Of a stretch of 64,000 bases of DNA, positions 27,373 to 36,328 are shown piece by piece (within the stretch, counting starts at the first letter, position 1; each line of letters opens with the position of its first letter). The notes beneath the pieces are model-generated. The model made no database searches. It saw nothing but the letters and a program-made list of their open reading frames with translations, and was not told the origin of the DNA. Location: contig NZ_CP026681.1 in NCBI RefSeq assembly GCF_002949735.1, forward strand, positions 372,001 to 436,000. The letters are read 5' to 3'. A program made the position numbers and the translations under genes. This DNA comes from Nostoc sp. 'Peltigera membranacea cyanobiont' N6 (GTDB lineage Bacteria > Cyanobacteriota > Cyanobacteriia > Cyanobacteriales > Nostocaceae).

Positions 27373-28209
27373 ATGGCAAACACAACATTAACTAACATCA
27401 CTGCTGAATTGACAGAGGTAGCTGATAAACTACGCGATCGCACTGTGAAAGTGAAAAGCGGCTCTCTGGGAGTTGGTTCTGGTGTAATTTGGCAATCTGA
27501 CGGACTAATTATTACTAATGCCCATGTCGCAACTAGCAACCGTGCAACTGTGGAATTGGCAGACGGAAGGGTATTTGATGCGGTGCGAACACAATTCGAT
27601 CCACAGCAGGATTTAGCAGCCCTGAAAATTGTCGCTACTGATTTAACTGCTGCAACCATTGGCAATTCGGAAGCGTTGCGAGTTGGTGAATTAGTTTTGG
27701 CGGTGGGTAATCCCTTTGCTGAAACTGGTGCTGTGACAACTGGAATTATCTATGGAAATAATTCACAGGCTGTAATGGCTGATTTGCAATTGTATCCTGG
27801 AAATTCTGGGGGGCCGCTTGCCGACTGTCTCGGTCGAGTCGTGGGAATTAACACTATGATTGTTAATGGTTTAGCTGTAGCGGTTCCCAGCAAGACTGTT
27901 GAGCGTTTTTTACAGAAAAATAATCGTCCGCAACTAGGAGTTACACTACAACCCGTGCTTTTAAGTAGGCGTAGCTTGGGTTTACTAGTATTGTCAATTT
28001 TACCTGGCAGTGCGGCGGAAACTGCTGGCGTGCAAGTTGGCGATATTTTAATTGGAGTTGCGGGGCGATTATTCACTAGTGTGAATGATTTAAGTAAATA
28101 TCTCCATGACAGTAAAGGATCTGTGCCGCTACAACTCTTACGCGGTAAGCAGCAATTTGTGATTTACCTTGAGGTGCATTCTGGAAAAACTGCTGTGGAG
28201 GCAACATGA
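27373..28209 (+). CDS. HtrA/S1C-family serine protease with PDZ domain
   Basis: The 278-residue protein has the complete catalytic triad: I-I-T-N-A-H-V-A, Q-D-L-A-A-L-K-I and P-G-N-S-G-G-P-L. A C-terminal PDZ domain carries S-A-A-E-T-A-G-V-Q-V-G-D-I-L. There is no signal peptide or membrane anchor, so it is probably cytoplasmic, unlike most Deg/Hho proteases. The ATG at 27373 is chosen over a TTG at 27364. Its stop overlaps the start of the LuxR-type regulator by 4 bp (ATGA), so the two form an operon; the pseudoprotease gene lies 456 bp upstream, beyond the tandem repeat. Confidence 0.92.
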   Translation: MANTTLTNITAELTEVADKLRDRTVKVKSGSLGVGSGVIWQSDGLIITNAHVATSNRATVELADGRVFDAVRTQFDPQQDLAALKIVATDLTAATIGNSEALRVGELVLAVGNPFAETGAVTTGIIYGNNSQAVMADLQLYPGNSGGPLADCLGRVVGINTMIVNGLAVAVPSKTVERFLQKNNRPQLGVTLQPVLLSRRSLGLLVLSILPGSAAETAGVQVGDILIGVAGRLFTSVNDLSKYLHDSKGSVPLQLLRGKQQFVIYLEVHSGKTAVEAT

Positions 28210-28838
28210 TCCGAGTGATGGTAGTTGCCACTTCCCCTGTAGTGCGGGCAGGGTTATCAGCTGTGGTGACTACCAATCCTCGGCTGACGGTTGTGGGGAG
28301 TGCATCTGATTTGGATGTATTGGTAAGGGAAATTGAGCAATTATCACCAGATGTAGTGCTGGTAGATTTGAGTAGCAATCTTCAACAATCGGTGTGGGAG
28401 AAGTTGCTGCTGATTCAAGAAAAGCAATACCCATTAGGAACGATCGTCATTGTTGAAGAACTCGACAGCATCGATTTAGAGACGGCATTACGTTCTGGTA
28501 TCCGAGGGATATTGCCCAGTACTAGCACTGAGTTAGAAATTGTCGCGGCTGTGGAGGCGATCGCTTTTGGTTTAGTAGTGCTGCACCCGGATGCTGTAGA
28601 ATTACTGTCTATCCGGGAAAAAGTGGTAACGAATCCCGTACAAAGCTTGACACCACGGGAGATAGAGGTTTTAGGAATGCTTGGTTCTGGATTGGGGAAT
28701 AAAGCGATCGCTAAACGCTTACATATTTCTGAGCATACCGTCAAATTTCATCTCTCATCCATTTTTCAAAAGCTCAGTGTCTCTAGCCGCACCGAGGCTG
28801 TTGCTGTGGGTGTCAGACTGGGTTTGATTCTGCTGTGA
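28206..28838 (+). CDS. LuxR-family (NarL-type) regulator with degenerate receiver
   Basis: The 210-residue protein has a receiver-like N-terminal domain and a C-terminal LuxR helix-turn-helix: S-L-T-P-R-E-I-E-V-L-G-M-L, then N-K-A-I-A-K-R-L-H-I-S-E-H-T-V-K-F-H. In the receiver the phospho-acceptor position is kept (V-V-L-V-D-L-S). The acidic pair near the N-terminus is replaced (M-V-V-A-T-S-P), and the conserved Lys is lost (G-I-L-P-S-T). Standard Mg-dependent phosphorylation is therefore unlikely. It is co-translated with the upstream protease, and no kinase is adjacent. Confidence 0.9.
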   Translation: MIRVMVVATSPVVRAGLSAVVTTNPRLTVVGSASDLDVLVREIEQLSPDVVLVDLSSNLQQSVWEKLLLIQEKQYPLGTIVIVEELDSIDLETALRSGIRGILPSTSTELEIVAAVEAIAFGLVVLHPDAVELLSIREKVVTNPVQSLTPREIEVLGMLGSGLGNKAIAKRLHISEHTVKFHLSSIFQKLSVSSRTEAVAVGVRLGLILL

Positions 28839-28892
28839 TCTTTCGTCACTAGAATCTGATGGAATAAAATATGCATTATCCAGAACCCTTAT

Positions 28893-28917
28893 AGAGATGT
28901 AGCAGTGTTACGTCTCT
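28893..28917. repeat. AGAGACGT-type dispersed hairpin
   Basis: AGAGATGTA and its near complement TTACGTCTCT flank a short loop, just after the LuxR-type gene. A perfect relative lies at 30261-30285. These may act as transcription or RNA ends. Confidence 0.6.
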
Positions 28918-28998
28918 ACATTCTTTGTCTAATCAAATGATGACATACAGCCTTCAATGAGGTCATGGTGTATGTATCACATTTGATTTATCACCTAT

Positions 28999-30225
28999 AT
29001 GAACATTTTAATGCTCTCTTCCACCTTTCCCTACCCACCAACGCGCGGGGGAACCCAAGTCAGGACATTTAATTTACTTAAGTATCTGAGTCAACGCCAT
29101 ACTATTACCCTAGTGACTCAACGCGAGGGCGATGTTACAGACGCAGAAGTAGCAGGATTACGCGATTGTGTCGATCGTCTAGCCATTTTTGAACGCCCGC
29201 CAGATTCGGGAACCACCGGAATATTGAAGAAAATACAGCGCTTTGGGAGATTTTTGCAACAGGGCACACCGCCAAGCGTACTTAATCGCTACTCAGTAGA
29301 GATGCAAACATGGATTGATAACTGGGTGGAAGCGGGGAAATGTGATGTAATTACCTGCGAACATAGCGTCAATGAAATTTATGTGCAGCCACATTTTCAG
29401 AAACAGCTAAAAACCATAGTTAATGTTCACAGTTCTGTTTATGCTACCTGTCGTAACCAACTAGCAACCAGCATTTCAGAAAATTCCCTTAGAGACAAAA
29501 TTAATCTCCCACTTTTGCGACTTTATGAGCAAAACTACTGTGCTAAGTTTTCGGCAATTGTCGCGACAACAGAAGAAGATAAAATTCAACTACAAGAGTT
29601 TAACCCCAATAGTGAAATTACTGTTATTCCTAATGGCGTAGATTTAGTTTCTTTCCCCAACCGGATCGCCGATCCGGGTGGACATCGCTTAATTTTCATT
29701 GGTGCAATGGATAATTTGGCAAATATTGATGCTGTCTGCTTTTTCAGTAATGAAGTATTGCCAGAAATCCAAAAACTTTATCCTAATACAACTTTTGATA
29801 TTGTTGGTTCTCATCCAGTACCAGAAGTTTTAGCACTTGATAACAAACCAGGAGTTAATGTGATTGGGCGTGTGCCTTCGATGGTTGAATATTTACATAA
29901 ATCTACCATCTGTGTTGTACCTATGCGGACTGGGTTTGGGATTAAAAATAAAACTTTAGAAGCAATGGCTGCTGGTGTACCGATAGTGGCTAGCGATCGC
30001 GGCTTAGAAGGATTAGCTGTAGATGTTGCTAGTCAACCATTACGCGCATTACGAGCGAATAAACCAGCAGAGTACATCACCGCTATTAGTCAACTATTCG
30101 ATCGTCCAAATCTGCGTTCAGAATTGTCTCACAACGGCAGACAATTAGTAGAAACAGAATTCACTTGGAATATAGCTGGTAAAAGCTATGAACAAGTTTG
30201 TCTTGGGAGAACCCTATGCGTCTAG
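28999..30225 (+). CDS. Glycosyltransferase family 4-type
   Basis: The 408-residue protein has the GT-B fold with an N-terminal P-P-T-R-G-G-T-Q-V-R loop, V-I-P-N-G-V-D near 213, R-L-I-F-I-G-A-M-D near 233, and the donor-site segment T-G-F-G-I-K-N-K-T-L-E-A-M-A-A-G-V-P near 315. It closely resembles sugar-transferases of exopolysaccharide or lipid glycosylation pathways. The ATG at 28999 gives the expected start. It stands alone. Donor and acceptor are unknown. Confidence 0.92.
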   Translation: MNILMLSSTFPYPPTRGGTQVRTFNLLKYLSQRHTITLVTQREGDVTDAEVAGLRDCVDRLAIFERPPDSGTTGILKKIQRFGRFLQQGTPPSVLNRYSVEMQTWIDNWVEAGKCDVITCEHSVNEIYVQPHFQKQLKTIVNVHSSVYATCRNQLATSISENSLRDKINLPLLRLYEQNYCAKFSAIVATTEEDKIQLQEFNPNSEITVIPNGVDLVSFPNRIADPGGHRLIFIGAMDNLANIDAVCFFSNEVLPEIQKLYPNTTFDIVGSHPVPEVLALDNKPGVNVIGRVPSMVEYLHKSTICVVPMRTGFGIKNKTLEAMAAGVPIVASDRGLEGLAVDVASQPLRALRANKPAEYITAISQLFDRPNLRSELSHNGRQLVETEFTWNIAGKSYEQVCLGRTLCV

Positions 30226-30260
30226 ATAAATTCTAATTACCATCTGGGACAAATGTGTGC

Positions 30261-30285
30261 AGAGACGTTGTAATGCAACGTCTCT
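30261..30285. terminator. Hairpin downstream of the glycosyltransferase gene
   Basis: A perfect 10-bp stem, AGAGACGTTG/CAACGTCTCT, with loop TAATG lies 35 bp after the stop. It belongs to the same dispersed hairpin family as 28893-28917 and may stabilise or end the transcript. Confidence 0.6.
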
Positions 30286-30351
30286 ATATCGGTAGTGCAA
30301 ATTATCTTATCTAAATCAGGTTGGTTGTTAATTAGCTTGTAAAGAAACACA

Positions 30352-30663
30352 TCAATTATTGTCAAACTTAGTTGAAGCACCTAACACAAGTAATTTCTTC
30401 TGCTTACGTTTATTCTTATTTTTGAGAGTAGTCAAATAATTATCAACGTAGCGAAAAGCAGCTGCACCATCATAATCAGCAATAGCTATAGCCTGTAAGA
30501 AAACCTTGGAAGGAATTTCAAACGCTAAAAATTTTTCTGTTAAAATCAACAAATCTTTATCTGTAGCGGGAAAAGTAGTTTCTTCTGTCTCTTCTGGCTC
30601 AAAGAAGATATCTTCAATTAATGCTCTGTACACTTTGTACCTCCCCAAATGCATAAGATGCAA
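30352..30663 (-). CDS. Hypothetical protein
   Basis: A protein of about 100 residues, probably starting at one of two nearby ATGs (30663 or 30654). It has an acidic middle (E-P-E-E-T-E-E-T) and a Lys-rich C-terminus (K-N-K-N-K-R-K-Q-K-K). No family is recognised. Its start overlaps the end of the next gene upstream by about 50 bp in another frame, suggesting coupled translation. Confidence 0.6.
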   Translation of the reverse strand: MHLMHLGRYKVYRALIEDIFFEPEETEETTFPATDKDLLILTEKFLAFEIPSKVFLQAIAIADYDGAAAFRYVDNYLTTLKNKNKRKQKKLLVLGASTKFDNN

Positions 30664-30859
30664 AGCCTGTGATAAAGTTTAGCTGCTGATCGCGAGTTTG
30701 TAAGTTAACCGGGAGTTCAGTACCAGGACATCCTATTTCCCGTAAAATCTCCAAACAATAGGCACTGAGTTGAGTATATGGAGCTTGCTCCAATTCTTGA
30801 GCTACCTCTAGAGCCATCTCCAGATTGACTTGGATAAACGTCGTTACAGGGTTGGTCAT
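30614..30859 (-). CDS. Hypothetical protein
   Basis: The 81-residue acidic helical protein begins at an ATG preceded by AGGG at about 8 bases. It contains A-L-E-V-A-Q-E-L-E-Q-A-P-Y and no recognised domain. Its 3' end overlaps the following hypothetical gene. The pair looks like one small operon of unknown role. Confidence 0.6.
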   Translation of the reverse strand: MTNPVTTFIQVNLEMALEVAQELEQAPYTQLSAYCLEILREIGCPGTELPVNLQTRDQQLNFITGFASYAFGEVQSVQSIN

Positions 30860-31429
30860 AAACACGCCCTAATAAACTGGATGCTCTAAGTTTTGATCGC
30901 AAATACGAATAGCGTAACGGTGTTTTTGCGGAATTTATGAAGAGGAGAAAATAAAATATCAGCGCATTTGCGGTAATGTATCCGAAATTATGCAAACAAG
31001 GCTCAAAGTTTAGCAATATCTATCTGGGTGCGATCGCTGTACTACAAAACGTTGGCGTACCCTTTTGGGGAAGGAAGTGTCAAAGACAAGCGATCGCTCT
31101 ACCCAAATAAAGTATAAATACTTACGATCTTACAATTCGTACAAAATAAATGTCAATACATCCCCTATTTTGTGCCTTCACAACTTGCTTACTTATGTTA
31201 CGTGTAATCTCTAAATCTGTTTACTATATTTATTCCTATATTTTTACCGATCCCCTCACCGACTAAGATGTTAAAGCAATTTATCAGTTTTTGTCTTCAC
31301 ATTAAACACATATTTTATTCATTAAATAATATTATCTGTAGTGTGCATTATCTCTTCATTTATTGAAAAAGTAAACTTTTATAACTTATACATTGACATA
31401 GAAACCAATATAGCCAACTAGGAGTTTTC
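30860..31429. other. 570-bp intergenic region
   Basis: AT-rich and without a supported gene. Around 31025-31105 two HIP1 sites (GCGATCGC) bracket a dispersed-repeat-like segment with GTTGGCGTACCCTTTTGGGG. Confidence 0.45.
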
Positions 31430-31525
31430 ATGCTTCCAATTAGATTTTTTGATTACCTTTTGTTGATACTTGGATTGCCTATGCTTCTGAAGCAACAAAA
31501 GGCTGAAACTACCTATAGACGTTGA
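31430..31525 (+). CDS. Possible 31-residue hydrophobic peptide
   Basis: A small frame begins at an ATG 5 bases after a good AGGAG (31420-31424). It encodes M-L-P-I-R-F-F-D-Y-L-L-L-I-L-G-L-P-M-L-L and then a short basic tail ending Y-R-R. The ribosome-binding site and amphipathic/hydrophobic character make it better than chance, but no homologue is known to me. Confidence 0.4.
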   Translation: MLPIRFFDYLLLILGLPMLLKQQKAETTYRR

Positions 31526-31780
31526 TTTACGAGACTATTGTTCTATACAATGCCTAAATCTTAATTTTATTGGTTCTCGATTTGTATGGCACAATAATGC
31601 ATTTTTTAAACCCTGAATTGTTATGTATTTTTCTTTTGCCAGAGATATAAAACAGGGTTAAGTATGTTTATGGTGATTTCATCATAAATTTATAATTCAT
31701 CTCATTGTAATATGCGAATATTACAACGATCAAATAAATTTGATCTGCCAAACTATCCAGAACTATCAAGGTTATATATT

Positions 31781-34453
31781 ATGTCCATTATTACGGGTAC
31801 TCCTAACAATGACTTTTTGTTGGGAACTAGTGGTGACGATCAGATTTCTGGTCGTGGAGGCAATGACAATATCTCCGCAGGTCTTGGAGATGATGTCATT
31901 GATGGTGGAGATGGCGACGATACGTTGGCAGGTAATGGCGGCAATGATACATTCAAGGGCGGCCGAGGTAACGATAGCATTGATGGCGGAGATGGCTTTG
32001 ATACCGCAGACTACAGCAACTTAGGCAAAAGCGTCACCCTGTCAGGTGTCGGAACAATCACAAAAGCTGGCGGATTTGGCAAAGACCAACTCTTGAAAGT
32101 AGACAAAGTTGTTGCTGATGTTACTGTTGCCAACAACACTATAGATGCTTCCGGATCTTTGCCTGGGGTAGCTGCTGTTGCCGACCTAGAAGCCCAAACC
32201 ATCTCTGCTCTTAATGTTCCTGGTTTGGGGACATTGACATTTAATGTAGTTAACTTTGACAACGTTATCGGTACTGTTAACAATGACAGCATTAAGGGCG
32301 ACGGCCAAAATAACCAATTAACTGGTCTGGCTGGTAATGACGTAATTGATGGTAGAGGTGGTAACGACCTAATTGATGGTGGAGATGGCAATGACACGTT
32401 ATTCGGTGGTACTGGTGATGACACATTTAAGGGTGGTCAGGGTTACGACAGCATTGACGGTGGGGATGGCTTTGATACCGCAGACTATAGCAAACTAGGT
32501 CAAACCATTACCCTCTCAGGAGTAGGGACAGTTACTAAAGCTGGTGGATTGGGGCAAGACCAACTCTTGAAAGTAGACAAAGTTGTTGCTGATGCTAAAG
32601 TTGCCAACAACACTATAGATGCTTCCGGATCTTTGTCTGGGGTAGCTGCTGTTGCCGACCTAGAAGCCCAAACCATCTCTGCTCTGAACGTTCCTGGTTT
32701 AGGAACATTGACATTTAATGTAGTCAACTTTGACAACGTTATCGGCACAATTAACAATGACAGCATAAAGGGTGACGGTCAAAAGAATCAATTAACTGGT
32801 CTTGCTGGTAATGACCTGATTGATGGTAGGGGTGGCAACGACCTAATTGATGGTGGAGATGGCAATGACACGTTGTTAGGTGGTTATGGTGATGACACCT
32901 TTAAGGGTGGTCAGGGTTATGACAGCATTGATGGTGGAGTTGGTACAGATACCGCAGACTACGGCAAACTGGGTCAAACTATTACCCTCTCAGGAGTAGG
33001 GACAGTTACCAAAGCTGGTGGATTGGGACAAGACCAACTCTTGAATGTAGAAAAGATTATTGCCGATGCTAGTGTTGTCAACAACACTATAGATGCTTCC
33101 GCATCTTTAGCCGGTGTATCTATCACAGTTAATCTACAAAGCCAAACTTTGACAGCCAATAATGTTCCTGGTTTGGGGACATTGCCATTTACTGTAGTTA
33201 ACTTTGATGATGTCATCGGCACAAATACAGGTGACAGCATTACTGGCGATAGCCAAAATAATAAATTAACAGGCAATGGCGGCAATGACACATTTAGGGG
33301 CAGTCGCGGTAACGACAGCATTGATGGTGGAGATGGCTTTGATACCGCAGACTACAGCAGCTTAGGCAAAAAAATTACCCTCTCAGGTGTAGGGACAATT
33401 ACTAAAGCTGGCGGTTTCGGAACAGATACAGTCTTTAAAGTAGAGAAGGTAATTGCTGATGCCAGTGTTGCCAACAACACTATAGATGCGTCTCAATCCT
33501 TGTCTGGGGTAGCTGCCATTGCTGACCTACAAGCCCAAACTATCTCTGCTCTTAATGTTCCTGGTTTGGGAACATTGACATTTAATGTAGTCAACTTTGC
33601 CAATGTTATCGGTACTGTTAACAATGACAGCATAAAGGGTGACGGCCAAAATAACCAATTAACTGGTCTGGCTGGTGATGACCTGATTGATGGTAGAGAT
33701 GGTAATGACCTGATTGATGGTGGACTGGGTAATGACACCTTGATAGGTGGTGCAGGCGATGATACCTTCAAGGGCAGTAAAGGTAACGACAGCATTGATG
33801 GTGGAGTTGGTACAGATACCGCAGACTACAGCAAGCTAGGTAAAGCCATCACCCTATCAGGTGTAGGACAAATCACTAAAGCTGGTGGCTTCGGAACAGA
33901 CACAGTTTTTAAAGTAGAAACAGTTATTGCTGATGCTAGCGTTGCCAATAACACCATAGATTCCTCACAATCTGTTGCTGGTGTATCTATCAGCGCTAAC
34001 TTACAGGAACAAACTATCTCTGCCCTTAACGTTCCTAGTTTGGGGACAATAACATTTAATGTACTCAACTTTGATAATCTCATCGGTACAAATGCAGGTG
34101 ACAGCATTACTGGTGATAGCCAAAATAACCGATTAGAAGGTGGCTCCGGTAATGACACTATCTCCGGTGGCTTCGGTAATGACACCATCATAGGTGGACA
34201 AGGTGCTGACATTCTCACTGGTGGCTCTGGTGCAGATAAGTTTGTTTTCAACAGTTTTAATGATGGTATTGACACCATTACAGATTACAACTTTGGTCAA
34301 AGCGACGTAATCCAAGTTTCTAAAGCAGGCTTTGGTACTAATAATCTTAGTAACTTCTCCTACAACTCATTGAACGGTGACTTGTCTTTCTTAGGAAATC
34401 AATTCGCTTCCATTCAAAATTTATCATCCGATCTAACTATTCAGTTGGTCTAA
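31781..34453 (+). CDS. RTX-type calcium-binding repeat protein
   Basis: The 890-residue acidic protein is built from glycine-rich nonapeptide repeats (patterns such as G-G-D-G-N-D-T-L and G-G-R-G-N-D-S-I-D), which bind calcium in beta-rolls. Between the blocks lies a conserved module beginning D-T-A-D-Y that recurs five times, at 32000, 32474, 32948, 33341 and 33815. There is no signal peptide, as expected for type I secretion guided by the C-terminus. The ATG at 31781 is chosen because it directly precedes the repeats (M-S-I-I-T-G-T-P-N-N-D); upstream codons look non-coding. No secretion genes are adjacent. Confidence 0.92.
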   Translation: MSIITGTPNNDFLLGTSGDDQISGRGGNDNISAGLGDDVIDGGDGDDTLAGNGGNDTFKGGRGNDSIDGGDGFDTADYSNLGKSVTLSGVGTITKAGGFGKDQLLKVDKVVADVTVANNTIDASGSLPGVAAVADLEAQTISALNVPGLGTLTFNVVNFDNVIGTVNNDSIKGDGQNNQLTGLAGNDVIDGRGGNDLIDGGDGNDTLFGGTGDDTFKGGQGYDSIDGGDGFDTADYSKLGQTITLSGVGTVTKAGGLGQDQLLKVDKVVADAKVANNTIDASGSLSGVAAVADLEAQTISALNVPGLGTLTFNVVNFDNVIGTINNDSIKGDGQKNQLTGLAGNDLIDGRGGNDLIDGGDGNDTLLGGYGDDTFKGGQGYDSIDGGVGTDTADYGKLGQTITLSGVGTVTKAGGLGQDQLLNVEKIIADASVVNNTIDASASLAGVSITVNLQSQTLTANNVPGLGTLPFTVVNFDDVIGTNTGDSITGDSQNNKLTGNGGNDTFRGSRGNDSIDGGDGFDTADYSSLGKKITLSGVGTITKAGGFGTDTVFKVEKVIADASVANNTIDASQSLSGVAAIADLQAQTISALNVPGLGTLTFNVVNFANVIGTVNNDSIKGDGQNNQLTGLAGDDLIDGRDGNDLIDGGLGNDTLIGGAGDDTFKGSKGNDSIDGGVGTDTADYSKLGKAITLSGVGQITKAGGFGTDTVFKVETVIADASVANNTIDSSQSVAGVSISANLQEQTISALNVPSLGTITFNVLNFDNLIGTNAGDSITGDSQNNRLEGGSGNDTISGGFGNDTIIGGQGADILTGGSGADKFVFNSFNDGIDTITDYNFGQSDVIQVSKAGFGTNNLSNFSYNSLNGDLSFLGNQFASIQNLSSDLTIQLV

Positions 34454-34543
34454 AGTTACTGCGAGTTACAACTCCATAACAAGTTAAAGCTTTTTCAAGT
34501 TTGTTGTGGAATTACTATCTAGTAGTCAATCAACAACAGATTC

Positions 34544-34584
34544 AGCATGGTATAGACACAAGTAATTGTGTCTATACCCATGCT
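34544..34584 (+). terminator. Hairpin after the RTX gene
   Basis: The 17-bp stem AGCATGGTATAGACACA, with one bulge, pairs across a 6-nt loop with TGTGTCTATACCCATGCT, about 90 bp after the stop. No long T-run follows. Confidence 0.65.
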
Positions 34585-34793
34585 AAAGTTGTGTGACAAA
34601 AATGATGTTAGATTGGTAAAAATATTAATTATATCAACTTTTAATAGCCAGCAATAAAAAAGTTTTTGCAACATAACCATTTAACACAGTAGTTAGTTTA
34701 GCTCTCTCAATGAGAGCAATATATTGCCTCATCCTGGGTGTTGAATTATTCCATTTTAATGATATTATTTTTTTAGCAATTCAGGAGTAAGCC

Positions 34794-35606
34794 TTGTGGT
34801 ATTCTATGATAAATAAACTATTTAAATTCTCTGTTAAATACTTACCAGCAATTACAGCTATAATAACGATTCTTCCATTACCAGTTAAAGCAGCTACATT
34901 CCTAGTAACTGAACGCGCTGTTTTAGGAGGAAACGATCTAGTTAATTGGGGAAGTTTAGGTAAAGTATTCAATCCCTCTGCTCCTGATTTTTCTGTCTTT
35001 TTACCTAACTCTTTTTCAGTAACATCCCAAGGTGGTTTAGGGTTGGATATAAATATAGCTCCAACGAATAATCCTCGGGTTACTCCACCGTTTGTCTTTC
35101 AAACTTTACCTTCCCCTGGAATTCGCAGTAACTTTGCTCCAGGCGATTTTATTCTCTTTGGAGGTATAGATCCAACAGGTTTTATTCCTCTTCCTCCTGG
35201 TACTCCCGATCCTGGAACTCAGGGAAACGGTGAGCCTTTGACGATTAGTTTTGCCCAGCCTGTTCTTGGCGCTGGGACTCAAATAGCTATAGACACCAGT
35301 AAATTAAAAGTTGAAACTTTTCTCAACGCTTTTGATAGCAACAATAACCTTTTGGGTAGTTTTTCAGTTCCAAATATTTCGTCCTTAGCATTAGATAATT
35401 CGGCAGTGTTCTTGGGGATTCGTAGCGACACTCCAAACATCTCACGACTCGTTTTTAGCAGTTCTGCTCCCCAATTCGGCTTGGCCATCAATCAGGTAAG
35501 CATTCTTGCAGTTCCCGAATCAACTTACACCTTGGCGATATTAGCTTTTGGTGTTTCAGGTGCTGTTTTGAAACTACGTCAACGCACTTGGCCAAATAAT
35601 TACTAA
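34794..35606 (+). CDS. PEP-CTERM-type exported protein
   Basis: The 270-residue protein has an N-terminal signal segment (about residues 18-36, ending V-K-A-A) and a C-terminal sorting-like tail: V-P-E-S, a hydrophobic helix (A-I-L-A-F-G-V-S-G-A-V-L), then basic K-L-R-Q-R. The middle is Pro/Gly-rich with beta-type sequence. The TTG at 34794 is favoured, as AGGAG lies 6 bases before it; the first ATG (34806) is too far from that site. It follows the RTX gene; both appear to be exported surface proteins. Function unknown. Confidence 0.75.
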   Translation: MWYSMINKLFKFSVKYLPAITAIITILPLPVKAATFLVTERAVLGGNDLVNWGSLGKVFNPSAPDFSVFLPNSFSVTSQGGLGLDINIAPTNNPRVTPPFVFQTLPSPGIRSNFAPGDFILFGGIDPTGFIPLPPGTPDPGTQGNGEPLTISFAQPVLGAGTQIAIDTSKLKVETFLNAFDSNNNLLGSFSVPNISSLALDNSAVFLGIRSDTPNISRLVFSSSAPQFGLAINQVSILAVPESTYTLAILAFGVSGAVLKLRQRTWPNNY

Positions 35607-36055
35607 AATTACTAAATTAGTAATTGAAGAGGTTAGCAGCCCGCACCAAAGTCTCTGATTGGGTGGTCTGCAAAACACTCTATATAAGACATTGCGCGTA
35701 GGGAGGGGTTGCGGACTTGGTTTCTCGCATCGCTATCGGTGATGAGTCCAGAACCAAGGATATTTCTGAATAATAAATTACCGGGTCAGTTATAAGAGTC
35801 CTTTTCCCAGTAGGGAATCAGAGCTACTCAATTGCTTTATCGGGTAATTTATTTTCCGGAAATCACCTAACACTGATTGTAATTGATAATGACGTTTGCA
35901 AGATTCGCTAACATCATTATCAATTAGGAATTATTTTGACACTACCACGGTGTCGAAATAACTCATGATTGAAGAAGTTTGAAGTTTCAGATATACTCCG
36001 ACTTCTGTCAGAAGTATGTTCCACACAATTTTTATCTTTAATCTAATTAAAGTCA
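35607..36055. other. 449-bp intergenic region
   Basis: No gene is seen. The stretch 35980-36020 holds a small hairpin, ATACTCCGACTTC paired with GAAGTAT around a short loop. The rest is AT-rich. Confidence 0.4.
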
Positions 36056-36229
36056 ATGTCATACAAAGAACTAGAACACATCATAGAAGCTAAGATACAA
36101 AAAGCTATACGGAAGCACGAGATTGTAGTTGCTTTTATTAGTAGTATTACTGGCTTAATTTTTATAATGGGTTTGTTTCACGCTATTTCGCTCAACCACG
36201 CTCAAATTCACGCATTTTGCTTGAACTGA
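36056..36229 (+). CDS. Small membrane protein (57 residues)
   Basis: A short frame begins M-S-Y-K-E-L-E-H-I-I-E-A-K and continues with a basic segment (K-A-I-R-K-H-E), one hydrophobic helix (V-V-A-F-I-S-S-I-T-G-L-I-F-I-M-G) and a His-rich tail. The coherent cytoplasmic-helix-plus-membrane-anchor layout argues for a real gene. No strong ribosome-binding site is present. It is followed closely by the MFS gene (100 bp to its ATG). Confidence 0.5.
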   Translation: MSYKELEHIIEAKIQKAIRKHEIVVAFISSITGLIFIMGLFHAISLNHAQIHAFCLN

Positions 36230-36328
36230 TTGCCGATCGCACTCAATGAATCTTTACGATCGAGCATTCCATGCTGTGCATATAACCAATCCAAGTTACA
36301 CATATTTTTTATAAAAGGGAATTGCACT

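Noticed and set aside
32011..34315. Long minus-strand open frames inside the RTX gene
   Set aside because: They are antisense shadows of the repeated glycine/aspartate codons, recur with the same period as the modules, and lack ribosome-binding sites.
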